Shown: positions 50,275 to 58,523 of the stretch, in pieces
How the letters are laid out: every line of letters starts with the position of its first letter
Numbering within the stretch: position 1 is the stretch's first letter
Origin: JBCCMQ01 sp039026235
GTDB taxonomy: Bacteria > Pseudomonadota > Alphaproteobacteria > Rhodobacterales > Rhodobacteraceae
Length of the DNA: 64,000 nt
Assembly: GCA_039026235.1 (NCBI GenBank)
Contig: JBCCMQ010000015.1
Coordinates: 8,603 to 72,602, forward strand
Direction of reading: 5' to 3'
Notes under the pieces: generated by a model
What the model saw: the letters and a program-made list of their open reading frames with translations, nothing else
What the model was told of the DNA's origin: nothing
Databases searched by the model: none
Position numbers and translations under genes: made by a program

Positions 50275-51447
50275 TCAGACGGTCGCGGCTATTCGGGGCG
50301 TAAAGGCGCGGTTTATGACCAGCGCCGCACCGCCTAGGGTTGCCGTCATGCGCCCGGATGCACCGCGCATCAGACGCGGTACTGTGCGGCCATCGCGGCG
50401 CGCGACCGACCGTTCCACCAGTTCAACCGAGCCAATCAGGTGATTGAAAATGGCATCGGGCATAGCACCGCCCAAGATCACCGCCTCGGGGTCGAGCATG
50501 TTTTCGATGACGGCAATTGCCGTTGAAAGCGGCTCTGATGCAGCGTCAAGCCACGTCATCAGGGCTGGGCTTTCGGCGGAAAATGCGCGCGCAAGGCCGT
50601 CACTGCTATCAACTGCTTCGCCCGATGCGGCCAGGTGTTTCTGCACCGATAACCGGCTGAGCATGCTTTCAAGCCTGACAACGCGTCCGCCCGCACTTAC
50701 CGGGATATGGCCGATTTCGCCGGCATTGCCAAAGGCGCCGGTAACAAGCCGCCCGTTTTGTACAACGCCAAGACCAAGGCCGTTTCCGAAATACAGAAAA
50801 GCGTATGTTTCTAGATCTTTAGCAACACCGGACATGCGCTCTGCCACGGCGGCGGCGTTGGCGTCATTTTCCACCACAACCGGCAGGTCAAGCGCATCCT
50901 GAAACCAATCGGCCGGCGATACGTCATAGAAAATTGGCAGCTCGGAACCCGTCCCGCTGAGACCGGTCGGGCCAAAGGGACCCGGCATAACGATCCCGGC
51001 CCCAAGAATGCGGCCCTCGGGAACCTTCGCATCGCGGGTCACATCCTGAGTTATTGCGCAAACCGTCCGGGTAACGCCGTCCAGATCCGTTTCCGACAGC
51101 GCATAGCGGCGGGTGGCCATGGGCCTTCCGCAAAGGTCGATCACGGCGGCGAATACGGCATCAGGACGGATCTCGATACCAATGGCGAAACCGCCCCCGG
51201 GATTAAGCCCGTATTGCACGGGCGGCAGGCCTCGCATGCCCGCGCGGCGCCCCTGTTCCGAAATCAAACCGTCTTCTAACAGATCGGCGATGATGTTTGA
51301 CACGGCCTGGGTCGACAGGCCCGACCCCCGGGCAATTTCGGCGCGGCCGATCTGTCCTTCCTTGCGAACCCGTTCTAGCACAACCTGCCTGTTGTGGCTG
51401 CGCGACCGTTCCGCGTTAGCACCAACAATATCGGCATCAGATGTCAT
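50275..51447 (-). CDS. ROK family transcriptional repressor
   Basis: The 390-residue regulator has an N-terminal winged HTH (QIGRAEIARGSGLSTQAVSNIIADLLEDGLI) and a ROK sugar-binding domain (GIGIEIRPDAVFA, VVVENDANAAAVAE, FLYFGNGLGLGVV, GNAGEIGHIPV). His247 of EIGHI is present but the Cys-rich zinc loop usual after it (C-x-C-G-x-x-G-C) is missing. Like NagC/Mlc it should bind a sugar or sugar phosphate and release DNA. The 40-bp dyad upstream is its likely operator. Confidence 0.92.
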   Translation of the reverse strand: MTSDADIVGANAERSRSHNRQVVLERVRKEGQIGRAEIARGSGLSTQAVSNIIADLLEDGLISEQGRRAGMRGLPPVQYGLNPGGGFAIGIEIRPDAVFAAVIDLCGRPMATRRYALSETDLDGVTRTVCAITQDVTRDAKVPEGRILGAGIVMPGPFGPTGLSGTGSELPIFYDVSPADWFQDALDLPVVVENDANAAAVAERMSGVAKDLETYAFLYFGNGLGLGVVQNGRLVTGAFGNAGEIGHIPVSAGGRVVRLESMLSRLSVQKHLAASGEAVDSSDGLARAFSAESPALMTWLDAASEPLSTAIAVIENMLDPEAVILGGAMPDAIFNHLIGSVELVERSVARRDGRTVPRLMRGASGRMTATLGGAALVINRAFTPRIAATV

Positions 51448-51456
51448 GTTTTTCGA

Positions 51457-51496
51457 TTAACTCAACTCACTTGATAGCTCAATACAGTTGAGTTAA
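51457..51496. promoter_or_regulatory. 40-bp two-level dyad operator between the divergent operons
   Basis: TTAACTCAACT (51457-51467) and AGTTGAGTTAA (51486-51496) are perfect inverted arms. An inner pair TTGA (51471-51474) and TCAA (51479-51482) shares the same centre (51476.5). The dyad lies in the 121-bp gap between the ROK gene and the binding-protein gene; each half also offers a TTGA-N19-TAA pair that could serve as divergent -35/-10 boxes. Confidence 0.8.
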
Positions 51497-51568
51497 CGAT
51501 TATTCATTCGCGGCTTGCCCCGCATGGCGACCGGCACCGATCCGGCGCGATCATCAGGGAGAATCAAC

Positions 51569-52831
51569 ATGAAACTTAAAGAATTGAAGGTGCTGGCACT
51601 TGCAACGGCCACCAGCGCCGCAGCGGTCCTGTCTTCGGCCGCCAATGCCGTTGAAATCGAATACTGGCAATACTTCTTCGATGCACGCGTGACAGCGATG
51701 GAGCAGCTTATCGAGAATTTCGAGGCGGCAAACCCCGACATAACTGTCAAGATGACCCACTTCCCGTACGCCGACTATCGCACGAAGGTGGCAGCGGCGA
51801 TCCCGGCGGGCGAAGGCCCGGATGTTGTACAGCTTTTCTATGGCTGGCTTAATGACTACAAGGCCGCCGACCTGATCCAGCCGCTTCCGAGCGATTCATT
51901 TCCGGCCGATGCAATAGACGAAGACTTCTTTCCGATGGTCAGCGCCATGCGTGAAGGCGACAGCTATTGGGCGCTTCCGACCGCTGTACGGTCACTGGCA
52001 TTATTCTACAACACGCGTCTCTTCGAAGCGGCTGGCATTGATGGACCGCCCGAGACACTGGAAGAAATGATCGAGATCGGCAAATCGCTGACGGAACGGG
52101 ACGGCGCCGGAAACATTACCCTGGCCGGGCTGACCATGGGAATGACGGCCCAGGATCACCACTGGTTTCGTGAAGGCCTGGTCCGCCAGTTCGGTGGAGA
52201 ACCCTACCTCGATGACTATACGGTCGTGAACTACAACACCGATGCCGGCCGCGAAGCGATGGAATTCTACGTCGGGCTAGGCGAAACCGACGGCATCGGC
52301 GCCATCGGCTTCATGGACGAACCACAGGCTGCTTTTAAGGCAGGACGTGCAGGCATGCACATTGATGGATCATTCCGGATCGGATCGCTGAACAAAACGC
52401 GCGGTCTTGAATGGGCGGTGACCGAGCTTCCTGCGACGTCGGACGGCGTCCGTTCGAACTATTCGTCCTATTGGGTGAATGCCATTACCACCAAGGCGGA
52501 GGGTGAAAAATACGACGCTTCGGTCAAGTTCATGCAGTATGTGACTTCGGATGAAGCGATGCAGATCTGGCTGGATGTGGTGGGTGAATTGCCGGCCAAA
52601 CCATCGGTAGGGTTGACCGAGGCAAATGCGAACGATCCGACGTTCGGCCCGTTCATCCGTGGCCTGGAATATGCCAACACAACGAAGTTCGTGAATGAAA
52701 GCGCCCAGCGCCAGATTCTGATCGACATGGTCGAGCGGGTGAAACTGGAAGGCGTGTCGGTAGCGGATTCGCTCGCCGAAGCGGCCGAAGCAGAACAGAA
52801 GCTTCTGGACGAGTTCTACGCAACGAACTGA
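51569..52831 (+). CDS. sugar ABC transporter substrate-binding protein
   Basis: The 420-residue CUT1-type protein has a signal peptide ending at SSAANA (residue 27), mature N-terminus VEIEYWQYFFDAR, and a periplasmic binding fold (ITVKMTHFPYADYRTKVAAAIPAGEGPDVVQ, YWALPTAVRSLALFYNTRLFEAAG). AGGGAGA lies before the ATG at 51569. Substrate is unknown, but the context of a ROK regulator, PIG-L and SIS enzymes suggests an amino-sugar compound. Confidence 0.93.
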   Translation: MKLKELKVLALATATSAAAVLSSAANAVEIEYWQYFFDARVTAMEQLIENFEAANPDITVKMTHFPYADYRTKVAAAIPAGEGPDVVQLFYGWLNDYKAADLIQPLPSDSFPADAIDEDFFPMVSAMREGDSYWALPTAVRSLALFYNTRLFEAAGIDGPPETLEEMIEIGKSLTERDGAGNITLAGLTMGMTAQDHHWFREGLVRQFGGEPYLDDYTVVNYNTDAGREAMEFYVGLGETDGIGAIGFMDEPQAAFKAGRAGMHIDGSFRIGSLNKTRGLEWAVTELPATSDGVRSNYSSYWVNAITTKAEGEKYDASVKFMQYVTSDEAMQIWLDVVGELPAKPSVGLTEANANDPTFGPFIRGLEYANTTKFVNESAQRQILIDMVERVKLEGVSVADSLAEAAEAEQKLLDEFYATN

Positions 52832-52838
52832 GGCTGAA

Positions 52839-52862
52839 CGGGGCGCGGTCCGCCGCGCCCCG
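52839..52862 (+). promoter_or_regulatory. intercistronic hairpin after the binding-protein gene
   Basis: CGGGGCGCGG and CCGCGCCCCG form a perfect 10-bp GC stem with a TCCG loop between the binding-protein and first permease genes. Such hairpins usually protect the upstream mRNA or reduce read-through, giving more binding protein than membrane parts. Confidence 0.7.
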
Positions 52863-52885
52863 AAACCCTTTTATACGGCCACGAA

Positions 52886-53773
52886 ATGTACAAAAGCCTT
52901 TCAATCCGCCAGAAGCAGATCGTCTGGGCCTGGGCGTTTCTGGCCGTTCCCGTGGTCTTTTATGTCGTGATCCGGTTCTATCCCACGGGCAATGCGATGC
53001 TGATCTCATTTCAGGACTGGAACCTTTTGGGGGATCGGTCCTGGGCCGGTTGGGCGAACTATCAAAAGCTCTGGAACGATCCGGTCTTCTGGCAGGTGTT
53101 TCGCAACACCTTTGTCTACCTGCTTCTCGGGACACCGATCAGCCTCGTGATTTCGTTTGTCGTGGCCTACCATCTGGACAAGACGCGCTTCATGCACGGC
53201 TTTATCCGGATGCTTTACTTTCTGCCGTTCATGACCAGCGCCGTGGCCATGGCCTGGGTCTGGCGCTGGTTTTACCAGCCGGTCCCGATCGGCCTTTTCA
53301 ACAACACGCTGGCCCAATTCGGCATCCCGCAGATCGAGTTCTTACGCTCGACCACCAACGCCCTTCCGGCGATCCTGGCACCGGCGGTCTGGGCCGGTCT
53401 GGGGTTTCAGATCATCATCTTCATGGCGGGGCTGAGGGCGATACCCCAAAGCTATTATGAGGCTGCCAAGATCGACGGCGTGTCGAATTGGAGCGTTATC
53501 TTCGAAATCACGCTTCCGCTGCTGCGTCCAACAATCGTCTTTCTGGTGGTGTTTTCTTCGATCGGATTCCTTCGCATCTTCGATCAGGTCTTCAATATGA
53601 CGACGGGGGATCCGGGGGGGCCGCTCAACTCGACAAAACCACTTGTCCTACAGATCTACCAAAGTGCATTCACGGATTTTGACATGGGCTACGCAGCTGC
53701 GCAGACGGTCGTATTATTTCTTATCCTGCTCGTGGTCTCGCTTCTTCAACTTCGTCTGTTGCGTGATAGCTGA
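52886..53773 (+). CDS. sugar ABC transporter permease 1
   Basis: The 295-residue CUT1 permease (MalF-like) has six predicted helices and the cytoplasmic EAA loop EAAKIDGVSNWSVIFEITLPLL that contacts the ATPase. Its stop overlaps the start of the second permease by one base (TGATG). Confidence 0.93.
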   Translation: MYKSLSIRQKQIVWAWAFLAVPVVFYVVIRFYPTGNAMLISFQDWNLLGDRSWAGWANYQKLWNDPVFWQVFRNTFVYLLLGTPISLVISFVVAYHLDKTRFMHGFIRMLYFLPFMTSAVAMAWVWRWFYQPVPIGLFNNTLAQFGIPQIEFLRSTTNALPAILAPAVWAGLGFQIIIFMAGLRAIPQSYYEAAKIDGVSNWSVIFEITLPLLRPTIVFLVVFSSIGFLRIFDQVFNMTTGDPGGPLNSTKPLVLQIYQSAFTDFDMGYAAAQTVVLFLILLVVSLLQLRLLRDS

Positions 53774-54651
53774 TGACCGCCGTCGATAAGATCCACGCGT
53801 CTTCTGACACGCTCTTCAAGACAGGAGTTGCCGGACGCAAGGGCAATTGGGGTCAGTACATCAGGTGGAGCGTTCTGTTCCTAGGCGGCATTCTGATGGT
53901 CATGCCAATCGTCTACATGATCTCGACCTCGCTGAAGTGGCCGCATGAGATCTATGATGTGTCGCTCATTCCGAAAGAACCGCACCTGGAAAACTACACT
54001 TACGTTCTTCAGGATGGGCGCTTCTATGGCTGGTTCATCAATTCACTGATTATTGCGATCATTACGACCGTATCAAACGTCCTTTTCGACAGCATTGTCG
54101 GCTACACGCTTTGCAAGTTCCGGTTTCCGGGCAGATACATCGTGTTCATTGCGATCCTGTCGACGCTGATGATCCCGACCGAGATGCTGGTCATCCCCTG
54201 GTATCTGATGAGCCAATCCTTCGGATGGCTGGATACGCATTGGGGCATCATGTTCCCGGGCCTGATGACGGCCTTTGGGACGTTCCTGATGAAACAGTTT
54301 TTCGAAACCGTTCCCGACGATTTCATCGAAGCCGCGCGCATCGACGGTCTGAACGAGCTACAGATCTGGTGGACGGTCGCCATGCCGCTGGTCAAACCCG
54401 CGCTGGCCGCGCTGGCAATCTTTGTCTTTCTTGGCAACTGGACGGCTTTCATCTGGCCACTGATCGTCACCAATTCCTGGGACATGTACACGTTGCCCGT
54501 TGGCTTATCGACCTTCGCTGATGAGGCGGATGTCGCCTGGGAACTGGTGATGACCGGTGCCGCAATCTCGACGATCCCGACACTGGTCGTCTTTCTGGTT
54601 TTTCAGCGCTTCATCATCCGCGGGGTCGTTATGGCGGGCCTTAAGGGATGA
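53773..54651 (+). CDS. sugar ABC transporter permease 2
   Basis: The 292-residue MalG-like permease has six helices and the EAA loop EAARIDGLNELQIWWTVAMPLVKPAL. With permease 1 it forms the heterodimeric channel. The stop overlaps the VOC gene start by four bases (ATGA). Confidence 0.93.
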   Translation: MTAVDKIHASSDTLFKTGVAGRKGNWGQYIRWSVLFLGGILMVMPIVYMISTSLKWPHEIYDVSLIPKEPHLENYTYVLQDGRFYGWFINSLIIAIITTVSNVLFDSIVGYTLCKFRFPGRYIVFIAILSTLMIPTEMLVIPWYLMSQSFGWLDTHWGIMFPGLMTAFGTFLMKQFFETVPDDFIEAARIDGLNELQIWWTVAMPLVKPALAALAIFVFLGNWTAFIWPLIVTNSWDMYTLPVGLSTFADEADVAWELVMTGAAISTIPTLVVFLVFQRFIIRGVVMAGLKG

Positions 54652-55091
54652 CACCGTTGATCGAGATATCGGCGCTGGATCACGTGCATCTCTATGTGGC
54701 CGATCCGGATGCCGCCGCAGACTGGTACGGCCGTGTCCTGGGGCTGATGGTTCTGCCAAGCTCGGCGCGGCTTGGCGGTGGAAAGTATATGGCAACACCT
54801 CGGGGTCAGTACTGTGCGACGATCTTCAAGGGAAGACCGCCATCGGACGGCGATCATACAACGGCATTTCGGGTGACCGGCCGCGTCTTCATGGCGTTTG
54901 GCGACGCCCTGCCCAGACCGGAGATCTCGGCGCGAACGGGCGCCGCGCTGCAACCGAGTGAGGCCGCCGATCATGACTTGGCGTTTTCCTTTTACTTTCA
55001 AGATCCGGACGGAAACCACTTGGAGATAACGACCTACGATCACGCGCCCGTCCGCCGCTGGCTGGCGACCAAAACGCGGGCAACCGCATGA
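54648..55091 (+). CDS. VOC (glyoxalase/dioxygenase-like) protein
   Basis: The 147-residue protein is one VOC module pair: LDHVHLYVADPDAAADWYGRVLGL at the start and FYFQDPDGNHLEITTYDH at the end, giving the likely metal ligands His, Glu. Many VOC proteins are isomerases, epimerases or lyases. It is sandwiched between transporter and lyase genes by ATGA overlaps on both sides, so it should act on the same substrate. Reaction unknown. Confidence 0.85.
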   Translation: MTPLIEISALDHVHLYVADPDAAADWYGRVLGLMVLPSSARLGGGKYMATPRGQYCATIFKGRPPSDGDHTTAFRVTGRVFMAFGDALPRPEISARTGAALQPSEAADHDLAFSFYFQDPDGNHLEITTYDHAPVRRWLATKTRATA

Positions 55092-56572
55092 CTGACACGT
55101 CTGTCTTTCCTGATCCGGTGTACCGCAGCACAGTTCTTGCGCCGCTCTTCGAAGGCGTAAAGACGCACTATGCCCCAGGCATGTCTGCGATCAACAAGGC
55201 GCATTTGGTAATGCTCGCCCGCACGGGGATCTTGCCCGAAGGCGACGCAACCACATTGGCAAGGGCGCTTTCCGCAATCGAAGCGGAAACTGACGTGGAC
55301 AGCCTGACCTATGACGGCACTTACGAGGATTACTTCTTTCTGGTCGAAGCGGAATTGCGCCAGCGCGTCGGCGATCTGGGCGGCGCGCTCCATACAGCGC
55401 GGTCGCGCAATGACATGGACCATACGTTGTTCAAACTGGTGCTGCGCGAAAAGGCCGCTGCCCTGATCGGTGAGCTTCACGGCCTCGCGGACGTCTTGAT
55501 CGCGAAGGCACGGAAAGAGGCCGGAACCCTGATCGTGGCCTACACGCATGGCCAGCCGGCGCAGCCCACAACATTCGGCCATTATCTGGGTGCCATCATC
55601 GAGGTCATCCTCAGGGACGCCGAACGACTTGATGCAGCCGCGAACGGACTGGAACACTGCCCTATGGGCGCCGCGGCCATAACCACATCGGGCTTTCCAA
55701 TTGACCGTCAGCTGGTGGCCGAACTTCTGGGATTTGAAGAGCCGCTTCTGAATTCCTACGGCTGTATCGCATCCGTCGACTACGTGACCGCGCTCTATTC
55801 AGCAATCAAGCTGGTGTTCGTACATCTGGGGCGGCTGGTCCAAGATCTGCAATTCTGGTCAGCGTTCGAAGTGGGACAGCTTTATGTGCCGAACAGCCTT
55901 GTTCAGATCAGCTCGATCATGCCGCAAAAACGGAACCCCGTGCCAATCGAGCACCTGCGCCATCTTGCCAGTGTCGCCGCGGGACGCTGTGACATGGTCG
56001 TCGACACCATGCGCAACACGCCGTTCACTGACATGAATGACAGCGAGGGCGAAGTACAGCAGGCGGGCTATGCAGCCTTCGACAGCGGAAGCCGCGCCTT
56101 GCAGCTTCTGGCCACGCTGGTGCCTGCCTGCCGGATCAACGCAGACCGCGCAGCCCGCACAACCGACGCAGCCTGCATCACCATTACCGAGCTTGCCGAC
56201 ACACTGGTCCGCGACGAAGGATTGAGTTTTCGCCAAGCCCATGAGATTGCGGCCAAAACCGCCAAGGCCGTCATTCGCGACAGCCGGGCCCTTGGATCCG
56301 GTTACGCCGCTTTTTCCGATGCTTTCCAGGAAGCCACTGCGCGTCCAACCAAGCTTGATCCGGCGGCATTTCAGTTGGCGGTTTCGGCGGAAACCTTCGT
56401 GGCCCGGCGTAACCGGCCCGGCGGGCCTGCACCAGAGGCCTTGGGGCAGGCGCTGGATCTTTACGGTGCAACCCTTGCCGATCTCAACGGTCGTCAAAAG
56501 GCGCGCCGCGACCGTCGATCTTCTGCGGCGCAGCAGCTGGACGCCGCATTTTCGGACCTTCTGAAGGGATAG
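55088..56572 (+). CDS. argininosuccinate lyase family protein, probably not ArgH
   Basis: The 494-residue aspartase/fumarase-superfamily lyase has LHTARSRND (106-109), YTHGQPAQPTTFGH (catalytic His region), GFPIDR and the signature SSIMPQKRNP (275-284). It should release fumarate, or another unsaturated acid, by C-N or C-O cleavage. ArgH reads LPLAYN-DLQEDK where this protein has TPFTDMNDSEGEVQ (311-324), so the arginine-binding part is altered. It is the fifth gene of the transporter operon. The real arginine-pathway ArgH is not in this window. Confidence 0.8.
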   Translation: MTDTSVFPDPVYRSTVLAPLFEGVKTHYAPGMSAINKAHLVMLARTGILPEGDATTLARALSAIEAETDVDSLTYDGTYEDYFFLVEAELRQRVGDLGGALHTARSRNDMDHTLFKLVLREKAAALIGELHGLADVLIAKARKEAGTLIVAYTHGQPAQPTTFGHYLGAIIEVILRDAERLDAAANGLEHCPMGAAAITTSGFPIDRQLVAELLGFEEPLLNSYGCIASVDYVTALYSAIKLVFVHLGRLVQDLQFWSAFEVGQLYVPNSLVQISSIMPQKRNPVPIEHLRHLASVAAGRCDMVVDTMRNTPFTDMNDSEGEVQQAGYAAFDSGSRALQLLATLVPACRINADRAARTTDAACITITELADTLVRDEGLSFRQAHEIAAKTAKAVIRDSRALGSGYAAFSDAFQEATARPTKLDPAAFQLAVSAETFVARRNRPGGPAPEALGQALDLYGATLADLNGRQKARRDRRSSAAQQLDAAFSDLLKG

Positions 56573-56576
56573 GAAT

Positions 56577-57632
56577 ATGTCAGACCTTGCCCTCAGGGAT
56601 CTTGTGAAGTCCTACGGCCAGACCGAAGTGTTGCACAGGATCAATCTAGAGATTGAGGCCGGTGAATTCGTCGTGCTTGTCGGTCCATCCGGTTGTGGCA
56701 AGTCAACAACGCTGCGCCTTATTGCAGGTCTCGAAGAGGCGACCGGCGGCGCCATCGAGATTGCCGGGAAGGTGGTCAACAATCTGGAACCCAAAGAGCG
56801 CAACATCGCCATGGTCTTCCAGAACTATGCGATCTATCCGCATATGACCGTGCGCAAGAACATCGGCTTTGGATTGCGCAGCTCAAAGATGCCACGCGCG
56901 GACAAGGAAAAGCGCATCGATGAGATTGCCGCCATACTGGGCATGACGGATTTGCTTTCTCGCAAGCCCAGCCAGTTGTCGGGCGGCCAGCGCCAGCGCG
57001 TCGCAATCGGCCGTGCGATGGTGCGCGACCCGGCGGTGTTTCTGTTTGATGAACCGCTGTCCAACCTCGACGCCCAGTTGCGCACACAGATGCGGCTGGA
57101 AATCAAAAAGCTGCACCAACGCGTCGGTGCGACAATCGTCTTTGTGACGCACGATCAGGTCGAGGCGATGACCATGGCCGACCGCATCGTCATCATGAAG
57201 GATGGCCACATTCAGCAGATCGGCACACCGACCGAGGTCTACCATCGTCCCGCAAACACCTTTGTGGCTGGTTTTATCGGATCGCCGGCCATGAACATGC
57301 TGCCCGCTACGGCGGATAAAGGCGCTCTTCAACTGGGCGACGGCGCTTCCGTGCCAACCGGTATCCAGTTTGGCGGCCCGCGAACGGTAACGCTCGGCAT
57401 CCGCCCCGACGATCTGCATCCGATCGACGGGCCAGCCCTGATCAGCGGCGCGGTCAGTCTGCGCGAACCGTTGGGCCATGACACGCTGATCTACGTTGAA
57501 ACACCGCTGGGCGAGGTCATCGCAAAGGCCGACGGGCGGACGCCGCCGGAACTTGGTGGGACCGTCCATCTTGGCGTCGCACCGGAAAAGATCCACGTTT
57601 TCGACACCGAAAGCGGTGAGGCGCTGTCGTGA
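56577..57632 (+). CDS. sugar ABC transporter ATP-binding protein (UgpC/MsmK type)
   Basis: The 351-residue ATPase has Walker A GPSGCGKST (37-45), the signature LSGGQRQRVAIGRA, Walker B FLFDEPLSNLDA and a C-terminal TOBE/regulatory domain (VTLGIRPDDLHPI). It energises the two permeases of this operon. GTGA overlap with the PfkB start shows tight coupling. Confidence 0.95.
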   Translation: MSDLALRDLVKSYGQTEVLHRINLEIEAGEFVVLVGPSGCGKSTTLRLIAGLEEATGGAIEIAGKVVNNLEPKERNIAMVFQNYAIYPHMTVRKNIGFGLRSSKMPRADKEKRIDEIAAILGMTDLLSRKPSQLSGGQRQRVAIGRAMVRDPAVFLFDEPLSNLDAQLRTQMRLEIKKLHQRVGATIVFVTHDQVEAMTMADRIVIMKDGHIQQIGTPTEVYHRPANTFVAGFIGSPAMNMLPATADKGALQLGDGASVPTGIQFGGPRTVTLGIRPDDLHPIDGPALISGAVSLREPLGHDTLIYVETPLGEVIAKADGRTPPELGGTVHLGVAPEKIHVFDTESGEALS

Positions 57633-58516
57633 CGCAACCGCACAGAATTCCCAAGATCCTGTCGGTCGGGCGGCTTTACTGCGATCTGATTTTCGGCAAT
57701 CTTCCGCGCCTGCCAAACCTGGGCACCGAGGTCTTTGCGCGTGAATTCAGCATCCACGCCGGGGGCGGGGCTTTTATCACGGCGGCTCATTTGTCGGCCC
57801 TGGGCCACCCTTCGGCCCTGGCGGCAATGCTGCCTTCTTCCCCCTTCGCGGACCTGATTGCATGTGAATTTCAAAGGGCCGAGATCGACACATCGCAATG
57901 CCGACATTTGCCCGATGACGCGGGCCCGCAGCTAACCGTTGCCATGGCTCATCGGGGCGACCGCGCCTTTCTAACCCGGCGCGTGGGACCGGCGTTTCCC
58001 GAACTGACACCGCAGGACATCAAGTCGCTTGGCGTCCAACACATTCATGTTGGCGAACTCGCAAGTCTTGCAGCGCAACCCGAGATCATCAAAGTGGCAA
58101 GGGCACTGGGGCTAACGGTGTCGCTTGACTGTGGTTGGGATGAAGACCTTAGATCTGATGCCATTCGTCCGCTTATCGGAGCAGTGGATGTTTTCCTGCC
58201 GAATGAGCCGGAACTGCAATCGCTGCGCCAGATGGGCATAGTCGAAGCATTCGCACCACTGACCGTGGTCAAGCGGGGCGCTGCGGGCGCGGTCGCGATG
58301 GCAGGCGAAGAGACGATTAAGGCACCAACAGAACCCATCCGCGCGGTTGATACAACCGGCGCAGGTGACGCCTTCAATGCGGGATTTCTGTCCGCATGGC
58401 TGGCACACAAACCACTTGCCGACTGTCTGGCAGCGGGCAATGCGCGCGGCGCGACCACTGTGCGCCGCTTTGGCGGATTTGCCGCTGATGAACCTGCCGC
58501 CGTGCAAATGGGCTGA
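57629..58516 (+). CDS. PfkB family carbohydrate kinase
   Basis: The 295-residue kinase has the ribokinase-fold N-terminal GGGAFITAAHLSALGH and the C-terminal signature DTTGAGDAFNAGF (241-253, catalytic Asp247). Substrates in the family range from fructose, ribose and fructoselysine to 2-keto-3-deoxygluconate. Here, with the SIS gene next to it, phosphorylation of an amino sugar or fructosamine at O6 is most likely. GTG start. Confidence 0.9.
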   Translation: MTQPHRIPKILSVGRLYCDLIFGNLPRLPNLGTEVFAREFSIHAGGGAFITAAHLSALGHPSALAAMLPSSPFADLIACEFQRAEIDTSQCRHLPDDAGPQLTVAMAHRGDRAFLTRRVGPAFPELTPQDIKSLGVQHIHVGELASLAAQPEIIKVARALGLTVSLDCGWDEDLRSDAIRPLIGAVDVFLPNEPELQSLRQMGIVEAFAPLTVVKRGAAGAVAMAGEETIKAPTEPIRAVDTTGAGDAFNAGFLSAWLAHKPLADCLAAGNARGATTVRRFGGFAADEPAAVQMG

Positions 58517-58523
58517 AGCCTGC

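Noticed and set aside
58347..58523. 5' extension of the SIS gene
   Set aside because: It is read from within the PfkB gene in another frame; the ATG at 58524 follows the PfkB stop and gives the family length.
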